Source: a virus. Taken from it: a stretch of DNA of 64,000 nt. The notes beneath the pieces are model-generated. The model worked only from the letters and a program-made list of their open reading frames with translations. It ran no database searches and was not told where the DNA came from. The stretch is from positions 1 through 64,000 of the IMG/VR virus record IMGVR_UViG_3300028299_000002; one strand, 5' to 3'. A program made the translations under genes and the position numbers. Shown in pieces: positions 12,877-21,554 of this stretch (within the stretch, counting starts at the first letter, position 1; every line of letters starts with the position of its first letter).

Positions 12877-13188
12877 ATGTCAAAAAACTTGGAGCTATCA
12901 GGGGATGATTGTCTATAGATGTGGGATCGTTCAGTGAGTCATTTAAAGAACATTGACAACATCCCCCTGCTCCGTCATTGAAATTGTCAATAGCCTTTCT
13001 ATACTGGTTACAACCGGAGTCATCACCGGTCAGGTTGAACTGTGTACTTGACTAAGATATCATAATCGCCAAGCAGTGACCAACAGATCGCTGTTGCCCT
13101 TAGCACCCAAGAATACAAATTTGCATCTCAAGGCCGCCCCCACCATCTAAAAGACAATCTCAAATTCTATTATCAAAAAACGTGTTGA
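12877..13188. other. Gene-poor 312-bp stretch upstream of tmRNA
   Basis: No convincing gene. On the minus strand a ~60-codon frame ending near 12873 (FNLTGDDSGCNQYRKAIDNF...) is open but has no start codon, and a 28-codon ATG frame lies before it in another register; together they could be a decayed gene. An inverted repeat ATTGACAA/TTGTCAAT is present (12952-12959, 12984-12991). The tmRNA promoter should lie here but is not obvious. Confidence 0.4.
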
Positions 13189-13371
13189 TTATTCAGATAT
13201 TTCCTTTTTCAATCCATCAACCAGAGAACGTACGGTTTCTTTTATGTATTCCATTCTTGAAACAGCACTATGGCTAATCATATTATCATCAATAGACGCG
13301 CTGGCTTCCTGTGTTTGTGAAATCCCGTCAACTTCTCGTTTAATTTTTACAGTGATAATCGTATTTTCCAC
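13189..13371 (-). CDS. Hypothetical protein, 60 aa
   Basis: A small protein beginning with a beta-like segment (NTIITVKIKREVDG) followed by an acidic helical C-terminus (MEYIKETVRSLVDGLKKEISE). No motif is recognised. It lies ~17 bp downstream of the Rad50/SbcC-like ATPase gene, in the same direction, and is probably co-transcribed from promoter P2. Function unknown. Confidence 0.6.
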   Translation of the reverse strand: MENTIITVKIKREVDGISQTQEASASIDDNMISHSAVSRMEYIKETVRSLVDGLKKEISE

Positions 13372-13387
13372 TTTAATTAACTCCTCT

Positions 13388-15220
13388 TTAATTATTCGAT
13401 ACCGGAGCGTTTGCCATCTCCGACAGATTCACAACCGTACCTTTTTCGACCCAGAGGTAGTTTACACCACTGCCATTAATTTTCGGTTGTTCGTTTACAC
13501 TGGCAAACATGAATATATTGTTATAATCCATTGCCAGTTTTAAAACGGCTCCCGATAGGATATTACGTTTATCACCAACAAACACTTCCACACCATCCAG
13601 GAACAAAATACCGACATTCAATAGAAAAGCCACGGCATCCTGAACAATAACTCCGGCCTCGTATTTTTCCGAAACACTGCAGAACTCTATCGGTACATTC
13701 TTATACAATATATCGCCGGTTTCATTGTCAATTCGAATGTCAGTACCGAACAGGCCAGACGTTTTTTTGATCCGATCCGAAAGATTATTTAATATCGGAT
13801 TAACCAGGTTGTTTGACTCAGGATTAACAAACTGTGCCAGGTTATCCCAGACAGTCATTTCGATGTTCAGTACGCCGATCCTGGTATTGACACCGGCATA
13901 TTCATTTGCGGCCTGCTTATATTCAAGATATTTGGTCATTACGGCATTTAGAAAATTGACTTCGGTTTCTTTTGACCCGATTTCGTCACTATGATCATCT
14001 GGCTCGTCTTCGTGATGACTGACCAATAAAACCTTTGCCTCATCAAGATTAGTCTGCTGATCAGCTAATTCCTTTTCGTTTGTTTCGTAATCGTGGTGGA
14101 TATCAGTTCCCATCTGATTTTTCAATTGATTGATTGTATCGGCGGTTATTCCAATGGATGTTAGCAACTCGGTTTTTTTGGCTTCACATTCAATCCACTT
14201 TTGATCAAACTCCGTATTCAGTTTTTTACTGCATAATTCACATAAATCCAGAGTCTTGATCACGTCGAGGGTAGATTTACTCTGCTCAATCTGAGCATTC
14301 AATTTTGACAGATCGGATTCATGGTTACGCTGTTCTTTTTCGGACATTTCCAACTTTTTAGCAATCCCAACCTGTTCATAGTAACGGCTTCTGTTTGTGG
14401 ATAAATACGACGTTATATAATCGACATTCTGAGAATACTCATCAATATGAGTTCGGATATCGTCAAGTTTCGCCTGCCACTTAACATGTTCATCGGAATC
14501 ACGGCGTAATTTTGTGATATCGGCTCTCAGGCTTTCGATATACAATTTTTTCTTTTCAGGATTGAATTCGGCAAGATTAATTTCTTTACCTTCAACTGTT
14601 GCGGTGTCTTTCGCCGGTTCTTTGGATTGCAATGTTCCGATTTCACGTTTTAATTCACGCCGTTTTTCAACCACGGAATCATAGGCTTTTTTCAGTCCGC
14701 CGGTTGAAAATACAGGCAGAATTGACGATATATATTTCTGATCAAATCCTTTCTTCTTCAGTATAGCACTGAATTCATCCGGTGTCGTTTTCGCGCTGAA
14801 TATCTTGCTGAAATACTTTGATCGTTCCAGACTGCTCATGCCCGATATTTTGTATGTATCGAACAACAATTCCAGGATTTCATCATTCACTTTCAATGTG
14901 TCGAATATCGTTGCCTGGCCGGGTTTGATATTCACAACCTCATCGTTGATAACCAACTTTGAATTTGTGTTACGCATTATCTTGATATCGGGAAGTTCTA
15001 ATTCAATCTCTCCCTTGCCGATCCGGTTCATAATCAAATTACTCTGACCCTCCCGGCTGCTCATGCCACGGGCAATCCCGCGTAAATTAAATTCGATTGC
15101 ATCCCTGATCGCACTCTTGCCGGACTGATTAGGACCAATAATCATATTGATCCTTGCCGGTTTGATTTCTGATTTCGGATGATTCACAAAATTTGTAATG
15201 CTTATCCGATTAATTTTCAT
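13388..15220 (-). CDS. Rad50/SbcC-like coiled-coil ATPase
   Basis: A 610-residue SMC-family protein. Walker A is GPNQSGKS (~28-35) in an N-terminal head (ISITNFVNHPKSEIKPARINMIIGPNQSGKS), followed by long coiled coils broken by CELC near residue 330, which resembles the zinc hook of Rad50/SbcC. The C-terminal head has VGILFLDG in place of the usual Walker B, with Gly where the catalytic Glu is expected. Coiled coils are short compared with SbcC. It sits near an exonuclease and a PD-(D/E)XK nuclease and probably works in phage DNA recombination or end processing. Promoter P2 lies 19 nt upstream. Confidence 0.8.
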   Translation of the reverse strand: MKINRISITNFVNHPKSEIKPARINMIIGPNQSGKSAIRDAIEFNLRGIARGMSSREGQSNLIMNRIGKGEIELELPDIKIMRNTNSKLVINDEVVNIKPGQATIFDTLKVNDEILELLFDTYKISGMSSLERSKYFSKIFSAKTTPDEFSAILKKKGFDQKYISSILPVFSTGGLKKAYDSVVEKRRELKREIGTLQSKEPAKDTATVEGKEINLAEFNPEKKKLYIESLRADITKLRRDSDEHVKWQAKLDDIRTHIDEYSQNVDYITSYLSTNRSRYYEQVGIAKKLEMSEKEQRNHESDLSKLNAQIEQSKSTLDVIKTLDLCELCSKKLNTEFDQKWIECEAKKTELLTSIGITADTINQLKNQMGTDIHHDYETNEKELADQQTNLDEAKVLLVSHHEDEPDDHSDEIGSKETEVNFLNAVMTKYLEYKQAANEYAGVNTRIGVLNIEMTVWDNLAQFVNPESNNLVNPILNNLSDRIKKTSGLFGTDIRIDNETGDILYKNVPIEFCSVSEKYEAGVIVQDAVAFLLNVGILFLDGVEVFVGDKRNILSGAVLKLAMDYNNIFMFASVNEQPKINGSGVNYLWVEKGTVVNLSEMANAPVSNN

Positions 15221-15245
15221 ACTTGAACTCCTCTATTTCTAACTT

Positions 15246-15277
15246 TTAGTACATGCAATTCTGAGATTGTCCTTTTT
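15246..15277 (-). promoter_or_regulatory. Conserved early-type promoter P2
   Basis: AGGACA (15268-15273), 16 bp, then TACTAA (15246-15251), with the conserved spacer half AATTGCATG. It is upstream of the Rad50/SbcC-like gene and lies within the final codons of the small membrane protein gene. Confidence 0.7.
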
Positions 15278-15434
15278 GTCGGATTATCTTCGCCAATCCA
15301 AATAAACCAATCCCTGCCAGCCCGTAAAACAGCATCCCCAACAGATCCACGTTACCAGCCAAATATTGCTCATAGTGCAACCTGGCAATGATTATGAGAA
15401 TAAACGATGCGATTAATAGAAAAATTGATCTCAT
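15246..15434 (-). CDS. Small membrane protein, 62 aa
   Basis: Two predicted transmembrane helices: residues ~3-17 (SIFLLIASFILIIIA) and ~32-50 (LGMLFYGLAGIGLFGLA), with a short charged tail. It lies between the DEDDh exonuclease and promoter P2, and its last eight codons are part of that promoter. No family recognised. Small membrane proteins in early phage operons can target host envelope functions, but no direct evidence exists here. Confidence 0.6.
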   Translation of the reverse strand: MRSIFLLIASFILIIIARLHYEQYLAGNVDLLGMLFYGLAGIGLFGLAKIIRQKGQSQNCMY

Positions 15435-16010
15435 TTATTTACCTCTATATTTTCTATCAAAATGGTAAAATAATTCACGGGTTAATCGTACATCATACAT
15501 GGAATCGTGTAATTTGGTATCATCAACCTCGATACCGACGTATTTAGCAACCGTAGCCAGTTTAAAATTTTCCAACTTACTACATTCTGCCATTAATTCT
15601 TTTGCTGCAATATTAGCTACATCAATAGCTGGCCAGAAGAAAAATGAACCGTAGTAATTATCACCGCATTTTTTGAACCATGATCGTAAAAAATCATCAT
15701 CAAGCCGGGCATTGAATCCGATAAAATGAAACTTATCATTACGATTATACTTATCGACATATTTTGATATTATACTGGTGAATTGCGGAAATACGATATT
15801 GGATTCTGGAAAAGTATTCAATGTTTCACGGCTTAAACCATTTACTTCCAATGCCGAATCAAGAATAATATCAGATTCAAACGGTTTAATATTAAAATCA
15901 AATTCATTTACAATTTCATTGTCTATTTCAATAATACCGCTTAATTGGATAAGACCATTACTAAACGGGTTTGTTCCGGTAGTTTCAGTGTCAATAAATG
16001 ATAATTTCAT
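15435..16010 (-). CDS. DEDDh 3'-5' exonuclease (DnaQ-like)
   Basis: A 191-residue exonuclease. Exo I is FIDTETTGTNP (catalytic D and E), Exo II GFNARLDDDFL, and Exo III HDSMYDVRLTREL carrying the H and D of DEDDh enzymes. Its length matches a single-domain DnaQ-type exonuclease. Start ATG overlaps the end of the PD-(D/E)XK nuclease gene (ATGA). Probable role: proofreading or trimming of DNA ends during phage replication and recombination. Confidence 0.9.
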   Translation of the reverse strand: MKLSFIDTETTGTNPFSNGLIQLSGIIEIDNEIVNEFDFNIKPFESDIILDSALEVNGLSRETLNTFPESNIVFPQFTSIISKYVDKYNRNDKFHFIGFNARLDDDFLRSWFKKCGDNYYGSFFFWPAIDVANIAAKELMAECSKLENFKLATVAKYVGIEVDDTKLHDSMYDVRLTRELFYHFDRKYRGK

Positions 16011-17149
16011 TTCTTCACCTTGTAGAATTTGGTCATGGTTGATATTTTCGGCGTACCAAGTTCGTCAATGACCTCATCGATCATATCTTTCAGTTTCAGT
16101 CGTTTCATTACCTTTTCGAAATTGGTTTTGGTACATCCGAGCATACCCCAGACATCGGGTTTGGAAATGCCTTTAGATATCAGAACATTCACCAGGTTTT
16201 CGACATTATTGAACTCATAGGAATTACTGACACTCTGGCGATATTCCTGATCGCCAACCGGTATTGATCCGTGGTTCTGGAGATATATTTTCAGTAAACT
16301 TTCAACCGCCTTTCCCTTTTCCCTTAATGCAATGAATGTTTCACCCAATGCGATAGCTTCGAATTCATTCGTTGGCATGATAATATCCTCAACATCCAAA
16401 GCCCGTTTCATTGCAGGGCAGCCATCACGTACCGGACAATATTCACACCGTGAACAGAATGTGGCCTCATATTCTCTCGCAGCTTCAATTTCAGCAGCCT
16501 TTTTCTGAATCCATTCCGTGATATTCTGATATTGCTCAGGATAAACCGTGAACTCCTTTTGAACGCCATAGCGAACAAATTCATATATCACCCGGATTTC
16601 CGTTGTAATATTGAACTCTTTTGCAACCAACATCGGATATATCCTGGTTTGCAGGCTGTTTTCCAGCTCATCATCCGATGGGATAACGTGATTGGTCTTA
16701 TAATCCTTTATCACCGGTATATCCCGAATATCAAGACGGTCGATAATTCCTCGACAAAATACGTCTTTTGAATCCCAGGATTTATCATCTGTAATCATAA
16801 TTGAATTGAAATTTTCATCCACGGCCAGCCTTTGTTCCAGGTAGATGTTATTCCGATCTTGAATATTTTGAGTAGGTGCCCAATACCGGAATATATCCGA
16901 ATATTCATCAATCACATCAAGCGGTTCAGTACCGCAGTGTTTCTTGATAAGCGGCTCGATCATTTCAATATCGGTTGGTTGATCGGTATCTAATAGATGC
17001 TGATCATATTTGTGAGCAAGCCGGTGAAACAAACCGCCACCCATCATTACACTGACATCCTTTTGTTTAATTTTATCCTTGTAATGAGCAGCCCAGGAAA
17101 ATTGACAATCATCCCAATGTGAAAATCTGTTTGGTGAATATGGACGCAT
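16007..17149 (-). CDS. PD-(D/E)XK nuclease, RecB/Cas4-like with Fe-S cysteines
   Basis: A 380-residue protein. The N-terminus (PYSPNRFSHWDDCQFSW) and MGGGLFHRLAH correspond to RecB-family motif 1, GIIDRLDIRDIPVIKDYKTN is the D...DxK catalytic core, QTRIYPMLVA the following helix, and C-S-R-C-E-Y-C-PVRDGC provides cysteines for a C-terminal iron-sulphur or zinc cluster, as in Cas4/AddB-type nucleases. It overlaps the exonuclease gene and lies beside a putative recombination protein, pointing to homologous recombination or DNA end resection. Confidence 0.86.
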   Translation of the reverse strand: MRPYSPNRFSHWDDCQFSWAAHYKDKIKQKDVSVMMGGGLFHRLAHKYDQHLLDTDQPTDIEMIEPLIKKHCGTEPLDVIDEYSDIFRYWAPTQNIQDRNNIYLEQRLAVDENFNSIMITDDKSWDSKDVFCRGIIDRLDIRDIPVIKDYKTNHVIPSDDELENSLQTRIYPMLVAKEFNITTEIRVIYEFVRYGVQKEFTVYPEQYQNITEWIQKKAAEIEAAREYEATFCSRCEYCPVRDGCPAMKRALDVEDIIMPTNEFEAIALGETFIALREKGKAVESLLKIYLQNHGSIPVGDQEYRQSVSNSYEFNNVENLVNVLISKGISKPDVWGMLGCTKTNFEKVMKRLKLKDMIDEVIDELGTPKISTMTKFYKVKK

Positions 17150-17158
17150 TTTATACTC

Positions 17159-18223
17159 CTAAAATAATGACTGAACTTTACCGCTTTGTCCATTACCGCC
17201 ATCGGTATTTGCCGTTGCTAATTTTTCCGGTGGTATCGTTTCAGCTGTTGGTTTCTTTTTACTTGGATCGGCAAAGGGTAATCCGTTATTTTCATCAGGC
17301 TCCTGGAATTCATCTTCAATTGTTTGTGGAGAAAACTCCTCGTTTATATCGGCTTGTTCTTCCGGACTGTTTTCATTATCTATCGGTGTGTAAATTTCGT
17401 TTTCGTCAGTTGTTTCAGAATCATCAGGATCGTCCTCATCCGGTAAGGAATTATTACGTTTTAATAACATAATTTTTTGTACCCGGTCCTCCATTGACCT
17501 GATACTAATTGCAGCGTTTGCCCGGATCATTGATATTTCTTTGGCCGTATCAAGTAATTGTTTCCATTCAGAGACATCAGCTGTGATATTCACCGCATAA
17601 ATTGTCCTGGTATGATTATCTTTATCAACGACCGTTTGCGGCTGCAGAGACATTACCAGGGGCATCATTGCCAATATGCCCTGCGTAAACTGTTGGATTT
17701 GAGTTAATCCCGACATTATATTCATAATTGAATTGATTGACGTTGTTCGAAATTGATATACACCGCCAAGTTTGAAATTATCTCTCAAAATAGCCGACAA
17801 TATGCCATGGGCCTTACATTTCCCGGATTCAAGAAATTCACAAGGACATTTAACTTCTTCCCGGTGGTCCTCTTTTTTGGTGTTTTCATCCAAAAATATC
17901 CGGGTAGCTTTTTCACCATTCCCAAAACAAAGCCGTTTCCTTCCCATATAAAGACCGTACTCTGTGAAAAAATTCAGGTCAATTCTATCATAGGGCAATG
18001 CGATTTTTAACTGCCTGGGTTTGCTGTTCTTTGAATCAAGTTTGCTCATCAATGGCTCATCAACACGAAAATTGCTGCCATCTTTTTCCATTGTGGTAAT
18101 AATGAAATAATCGACCTTTTCAGGCAAATGATATGCTCCTTTTTTACCCTGCCGTTCTTCGCCCTTTCGACCGATTTTGATCTTGCCTACCTCTGCAAGC
18201 CGTATTGGTAAATTTTTAATCAC
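17159..18223 (-). CDS. Phage recombination-module protein (hydrolase/metal-binding family)
   Basis: A ~354-residue protein. GTG 18223 is the preferred start because AGGAGG is five bases upstream; a TTG at 18256 lacks a site. CPCEFLESGKCKAHG suggests a metal-binding cysteine cluster, and GGVYQFRTTSINSIMNIMSGLTQI resembles a conserved segment in phage proteins often annotated 'hydrolase or metal-binding'. The last ~100 residues are acidic, Pro/Glu-rich and likely disordered. It sits next to nucleases and the SbcC-like ATPase, so a single-strand binding or annealing role is possible but unproven. Confidence 0.6.
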   Translation of the reverse strand: MIKNLPIRLAEVGKIKIGRKGEERQGKKGAYHLPEKVDYFIITTMEKDGSNFRVDEPLMSKLDSKNSKPRQLKIALPYDRIDLNFFTEYGLYMGRKRLCFGNGEKATRIFLDENTKKEDHREEVKCPCEFLESGKCKAHGILSAILRDNFKLGGVYQFRTTSINSIMNIMSGLTQIQQFTQGILAMMPLVMSLQPQTVVDKDNHTRTIYAVNITADVSEWKQLLDTAKEISMIRANAAISIRSMEDRVQKIMLLKRNNSLPDEDDPDDSETTDENEIYTPIDNENSPEEQADINEEFSPQTIEDEFQEPDENNGLPFADPSKKKPTAETIPPEKLATANTDGGNGQSGKVQSLF

Positions 18224-18252
18224 TTGAACCTCCTCTATACTTTTATTATTGA

Positions 18253-18375
18253 TCAACGATCATCCCAGAGATCAAACGCCTCTGGCTCGTAATTATCTTC
18301 TGTTTCATCTTCAAATCCATCGTCGCATCCCTCAGATGGATCATGGTTGAATAATACTCGTTCATTGTCCGTCAT
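18253..18375 (-). CDS. Small acidic protein, 40 aa
   Basis: MTDNERVLFNHDPSEGCDDG followed by a run dominated by Asp and Glu, ending EAFDLWDDR. The very acidic composition suggests a nucleic-acid-mimicking or binding-partner peptide. Start ATG overlaps the stop of the upstream gene (TAATG), which supports its reality. No family recognised. Confidence 0.5.
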   Translation of the reverse strand: MTDNERVLFNHDPSEGCDDGFEDETEDNYEPEAFDLWDDR

Positions 18376-18587
18376 TATTGCACCTTATTGAATTTTTCCC
18401 AGTTTTTACACCGGCTGCACCGTCCATACGCTTGACCGTTGACACGATGAATCTCACCTTCCGGTAACGCCTTACAACAAACCGATAACTCCACCGGTTC
18501 CAGGTATACGAACCGTAGTTTTGGTGGTGTTACCTGTAATTGGATCATGGATTGATTAATTGCAACTATCATATTATTTACCACCAT
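18375..18587 (-). CDS. Small zinc-binding protein, 70 aa
   Basis: Contains CC (VELSVCCKALPEGEIH) and C-S-R-C (GRCSRCKNW), two cysteine pairs spaced to bind one zinc ion. An internal ATG six codons downstream could also be the start. It overlaps both neighbours by a few bases, indicating a compact operon. Possibly a DNA- or RNA-binding regulator; no family assigned. Confidence 0.6.
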   Translation of the reverse strand: MVVNNMIVAINQSMIQLQVTPPKLRFVYLEPVELSVCCKALPEGEIHRVNGQAYGRCSRCKNWEKFNKVQ

Positions 18588-18774
18588 TTGATTTTGTTGT
18601 TTTCGCCAACTTTATCATTTGCACCCGTACCTCATGTGCCCTTTTCACTGCTCTATTATGTTGATGTCTTTTGACTTTATCATTCAGATTACGACTCACA
18701 CGACCCATCTGTACTTTTGTATCAATAACCTTTTCCGGCTTGGGTGGTAAAATAACTATCGGTTTCTTATCCAT
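18574..18774 (-). CDS. Small basic protein, 66 aa
   Basis: Strongly basic: after MDKKPIVILPPKPEKV come runs such as VSRNLNDKVKRHQHNRAVKR. It lacks a recognisable fold and is likely a nucleic-acid-binding or partly disordered protein. It overlaps the zinc-binding gene downstream. The ~90 bp upstream to the next gene hold nothing obvious. Confidence 0.55.
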   Translation of the reverse strand: MDKKPIVILPPKPEKVIDTKVQMGRVSRNLNDKVKRHQHNRAVKRAHEVRVQMIKLAKTTKSNGGK

Positions 18775-18867
18775 AATTATATCCTTATGTTGGGGATATG
18801 GCCCGATATTGATATTGAGGGGATTGAGTGGTTACGGCAAACAATACCGGGCCGGGGTTTATAATAT

Positions 18868-19344
18868 TTAAGCGAAACATATCTGCCCCGCTTTGTTCTG
18901 ACTGATATGTATTTCTTTTTTAGGAACTACTTTGGATATCTGGACGGAACGATAATGATACTTGGCATTTTTATCCAGTATTTCTTCCCAATCGTCAGGA
19001 GTAAGATCACAATCCAAACAATATATGAATGTCCTTATTTTTTTACCGTATAGGTGCCATTCGTGAATCTTGTAATTTTCAATATGACCATTGATATTCG
19101 ACTGTTTAAAAGGAAATCCCTTATCTCTTAGTTGTCGCAATCTTCTGTCACCAGAACTACCGCCAATCATAGATTCAGTAACCGCCCAAACCGGCAGCCA
19201 TCCACCACGGATAATACTGCTTGTTTCACCTGGTACGAGAAAGAAATATTCATTTCTCAACTTCGCAACCCACAAACGAAAAAGCACCCGTTGCCAGTTG
19301 TTTGCCAACCGGTCTTGAATGTTCTGGATATTTATGTCACTCAT
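18868..19344 (-). CDS. Winged-helix-like phage protein
   Basis: A 158-residue protein from ATG 19344 (GGAG five bases upstream; the preceding GTG is less likely). The central WAVTESMIGGSSGDRRLRQLRDKG...GHIENYKIH segment resembles a recurring phage domain in which a GGSSGxRRLRxLR helix is followed by a wing, interpreted as a helix-turn-helix DNA-binding unit. Promoter P3 lies 19 nt upstream. The rest is unassigned. A regulatory or replication-accessory role is possible. Confidence 0.55.
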   Translation of the reverse strand: MSDINIQNIQDRLANNWQRVLFRLWVAKLRNEYFFLVPGETSSIIRGGWLPVWAVTESMIGGSSGDRRLRQLRDKGFPFKQSNINGHIENYKIHEWHLYGKKIRTFIYCLDCDLTPDDWEEILDKNAKYHYRSVQISKVVPKKEIHISQNKAGQICFA

Positions 19345-19372
19345 CACTTCTCCGCTTGTTATTCTCTGCCAT

Positions 19373-19404
19373 GTAGTACATGCAACTCTGAAATTGTCCT
19401 TTTT
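19373..19404 (-). promoter_or_regulatory. Conserved early-type promoter P3
   Basis: AGGACA (19395-19400), 16 bp, then TACTAC (19373-19378), with the conserved spacer half GTTGCATG. It stands immediately upstream of the gene starting at 19344 and after the stop of the HTH gene 19410-19730. Confidence 0.7.
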
Positions 19405-19409
19405 GCCAT

Positions 19410-19730
19410 TTAATTCAGGCGCAAACCATTATTTACAACCGATTTAATAACCATGTTATCCCGTGCAATCTTCTTTATAGAATCCTCTGCAGCTTTGCTG
19501 ATATATTCATCAAGCGACGACCGCAATATCATTTGTTTTAATCTCTCCGGCTTACATGTAACAATACTGGGATTTTCTTTTAGCAGGCGATATACGGTTT
19601 CTGTAGATATTCCACAATATGCCGCCGCATCACTTATTGTCAGATATTCTTTCTGCCCATTTAAGGCCGCCAGAATATTTTTTAATAATGTTGCTACGTC
19701 TTTTTCTGTTGCTAATTTTTCTTTCTTCAA
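19410..19730 (-). CDS. HTH DNA-binding protein (excisionase-like)
   Basis: A 106-residue protein with a helix-turn-helix of the MerR/excisionase type: YLTISDAAAYCGISTETVYRLLKE at ~27-50. A conserved tail follows, rich in charged helices. Such proteins act as excisionases or small repressors in temperate phages. It lies in the early region between the repressor switch and the recombination genes. Confidence in DNA binding is good, in exact role low. Confidence 0.72.
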   Translation of the reverse strand: MKKEKLATEKDVATLLKNILAALNGQKEYLTISDAAAYCGISTETVYRLLKENPSIVTCKPERLKQMILRSSLDEYISKAAEDSIKKIARDNMVIKSVVNNGLRLN

Positions 19731-19748
19731 TTAACCCCTCAGTGAGTA

Positions 19749-20225
19749 TTATTCCGGCTTCGGTTTCAGGTCAAGCTGTAGTTGCTGCCGTTCACCGTTA
19801 ATATATTTTTCACATTCATCCATTACGTCATTTAAGGCTCCTACACATTCATGTGATAACAACTGATTTGGATCTCCATTATCACCACCGGAATAGTAGT
19901 CGGATGCTTTGTGTGGTGTATTAATATTCAGATTAGAATTGGAACGTAATAACTTCTTTTGAGCTATTATTGTGGCTCCCATCGTTTCATTGTCACCACC
20001 GTAAGAATATGTAACCCCCCGGACTATGATACTGTCTTTGTCCTTTTCTGGGAATTCACACATTTTAACAACTTCTTCTTTTAATGAATCCAGTGCATTT
20101 ATGAATGATTGTAGTGGTGCATCGCATGATGTCATGCTAAACTCATCCCACGAACTGTTATTCTTAACATGGTATTGAATCGATACTTTATTTTCTTTGG
20201 TAATTCTGACGGATATAATTCTCAT
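19749..20225 (-). CDS. Hypothetical protein, 158 aa
   Basis: A beta-rich N-terminal half (RIISVRITKENKVSIQYHV) and a central VTYSYGGDNETMGATIIAQKKL motif that I have seen in other phage hypothetical proteins without a known function. The C-terminus is acidic then Lys/Pro-rich. It belongs to the early leftward operon, seven bases from the next gene. No enzymatic motif visible. Confidence 0.6.
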   Translation of the reverse strand: MRIISVRITKENKVSIQYHVKNNSSWDEFSMTSCDAPLQSFINALDSLKEEVVKMCEFPEKDKDSIIVRGVTYSYGGDNETMGATIIAQKKLLRSNSNLNINTPHKASDYYSGGDNGDPNQLLSHECVGALNDVMDECEKYINGERQQLQLDLKPKPE

Positions 20226-20232
20226 ATAGCAC

Positions 20233-20574
20233 CTATTTATTTGGTTGATAACGACGGACTCCTTGGAATCCCCGTATTAATGGACCATTTGAAATATGAT
20301 GAAATTTTCCAGATCGCTGAATATAATAACCGGCTGGCCATTGTGTACCAGTCGTTTGACATTTAAACGCCAATCTACGGCCAAACCAATGTATTCCCAT
20401 CCATCCCCGCACCTGCCCGCGCCACACCAGGAACATCCGATCACCGATTACCATTCCTTTGGGGATACAAGACACACGATAGCTCAAAACCCCATCACCA
20501 TCTGCAACCGCATCAAGTTCACGCTGATAATCTTCCCACTGAACAAATCTTGGAAGTGTAATAATCCAATCCAT
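20233..20574 (-). CDS. Hypothetical protein, possible PUA/EVE-like fold
   Basis: A 113-residue protein from ATG 20574, chosen because GGAG stands six bases upstream; ATG 20586 is in frame. Conserved-looking segments are WIITLPRFVQWEDYQRE and MFLVWRGQVRGWMGIHWF, a Trp/Gly-rich beta pattern reminiscent of EVE/PUA-like ligand-binding barrels. The assignment is tentative. Early operon context. Confidence 0.5.
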   Translation of the reverse strand: MDWIITLPRFVQWEDYQRELDAVADGDGVLSYRVSCIPKGMVIGDRMFLVWRGQVRGWMGIHWFGRRLAFKCQTTGTQWPAGYYIQRSGKFHHISNGPLIRGFQGVRRYQPNK

Positions 20575-20594
20575 ACTATACTCCAACCATAGAT

Positions 20595-20846
20595 TTAATT
20601 TTTAATAATCCTAAATGAGCATCTTCGGTCACTATCTCTGCAATAGAGATAAATGATACCGTATATTTCACATACCACCGCAAATACAAAACACAACCAG
20701 AATCCTACCGGCTCCGATGGATCAAGATACCGATTAGTGATCCATTGAAATAAAAATCCGGCACCAACAGCAATCACTATGATCAGTATTATCGCTGATA
20801 GTCCTATTACAAAACCTAAACTGTCATACCTCTTATTTTGACTCAT
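20595..20846 (-). CDS. Membrane protein with two helices, 83 aa
   Basis: Transmembrane segments at ~12-33 (VIGLSAIILIIVIAVGAGFLF) and ~46-66 (FWLCFVFAVVCEIYGIIYLY), with short polar ends and a basic C-terminus. Start ATG overlaps the stop of the CII-like gene. No family recognised. Could be an early membrane protein of superinfection control; nothing proves it. Confidence 0.6.
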   Translation of the reverse strand: MSQNKRYDSLGFVIGLSAIILIIVIAVGAGFLFQWITNRYLDPSEPVGFWLCFVFAVVCEIYGIIYLYCRDSDRRCSFRIIKN

Positions 20847-21280
20847 TTACCCTCCAACAATCGCATAAGAGATATTTCCATTTGTTTAACAGCATCAGAC
20901 AGATGATTCATTCTGTCAATTGCTTCATTTTTACTCGATAGCGTAATTTTTTGTCTGACTATACTGTTAATAATTCCCATGTGTTCAATTATTAATGATT
21001 GAATCTCAGACAATTTCCCATCTGTCCCCAATTCATTACCCCCATGTAATTCCCGCCACTGGCTTAGTAATTTTTCAAGTATGATATTGCCACAACTGAT
21101 AAATGGTAAAACAGAGGCTGGTATATCTGCCCGTGGATCGGTCAGCCATTTGTTTAATGTTTGTGGCGCAACGCCAATATTGTTTGCTTCGTCTATTTGC
21201 TTGCTACGATCATTAATAATCGCATAAGCGGTGTATCTGAATTCCTGACTTAACCTGTTTACTTCATCTGATTCGTACAT
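20843..21280 (-). CDS. CII-like phage regulatory protein
   Basis: A 145-residue protein. The segment DEANNIGVAPQTLNKWLTDPRADIPASVLPFI resembles the DNA-binding and following region of the phage regulatory protein CII family (P2/Mu-type phages). The C-terminal half is a long helix suited to oligomerisation. It sits in the leftward arm opposite the repressor gene, exactly where a lysogeny-decision regulator would be expected. Confidence 0.68.
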   Translation of the reverse strand: MYESDEVNRLSQEFRYTAYAIINDRSKQIDEANNIGVAPQTLNKWLTDPRADIPASVLPFISCGNIILEKLLSQWRELHGGNELGTDGKLSEIQSLIIEHMGIINSIVRQKITLSSKNEAIDRMNHLSDAVKQMEISLMRLLEGK

Positions 21281-21353
21281 GGATATTTATCCTCATTAAT
21301 CCCTTGAACGACATTCAGGTGGTTGATAGATTTAACATTATGAATATCAACCA

Positions 21354-21554
21354 TTATAAATCAATTATTTGGAATTTTACTTTACCGCCATTTGTAGGGA
21401 GTATTTTACTTCTAATGGCAGTTTTAAGAACAAATTCAACATATTCACCCAATGATTGTTGTTTACCATCAGGTTTTTTATTTGTTGCACAAAAAATCTT
21501 TGCGTTCTGGTGTATTTCACTATCAATTGCTACATTTAGTTTTTTATTACTCAT
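21354..21554 (-). CDS. Small ribbon-helix-helix-like protein
   Basis: A 66-residue protein from ATG 21554 (GGAG upstream; longer start at 21593 would run into the operator region). Sequence KKLNVAIDSEIHQNAKIFCATN...SLGEYVEFVLKTAI looks like a ribbon-helix-helix DNA-binding domain (beta strand then two helices), as in Arc or ParD. It is the first leftward gene of the divergent switch, a Cro-like position. Confidence 0.6.
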   Translation of the reverse strand: MSNKKLNVAIDSEIHQNAKIFCATNKKPDGKQQSLGEYVEFVLKTAIRSKILPTNGGKVKFQIIDL

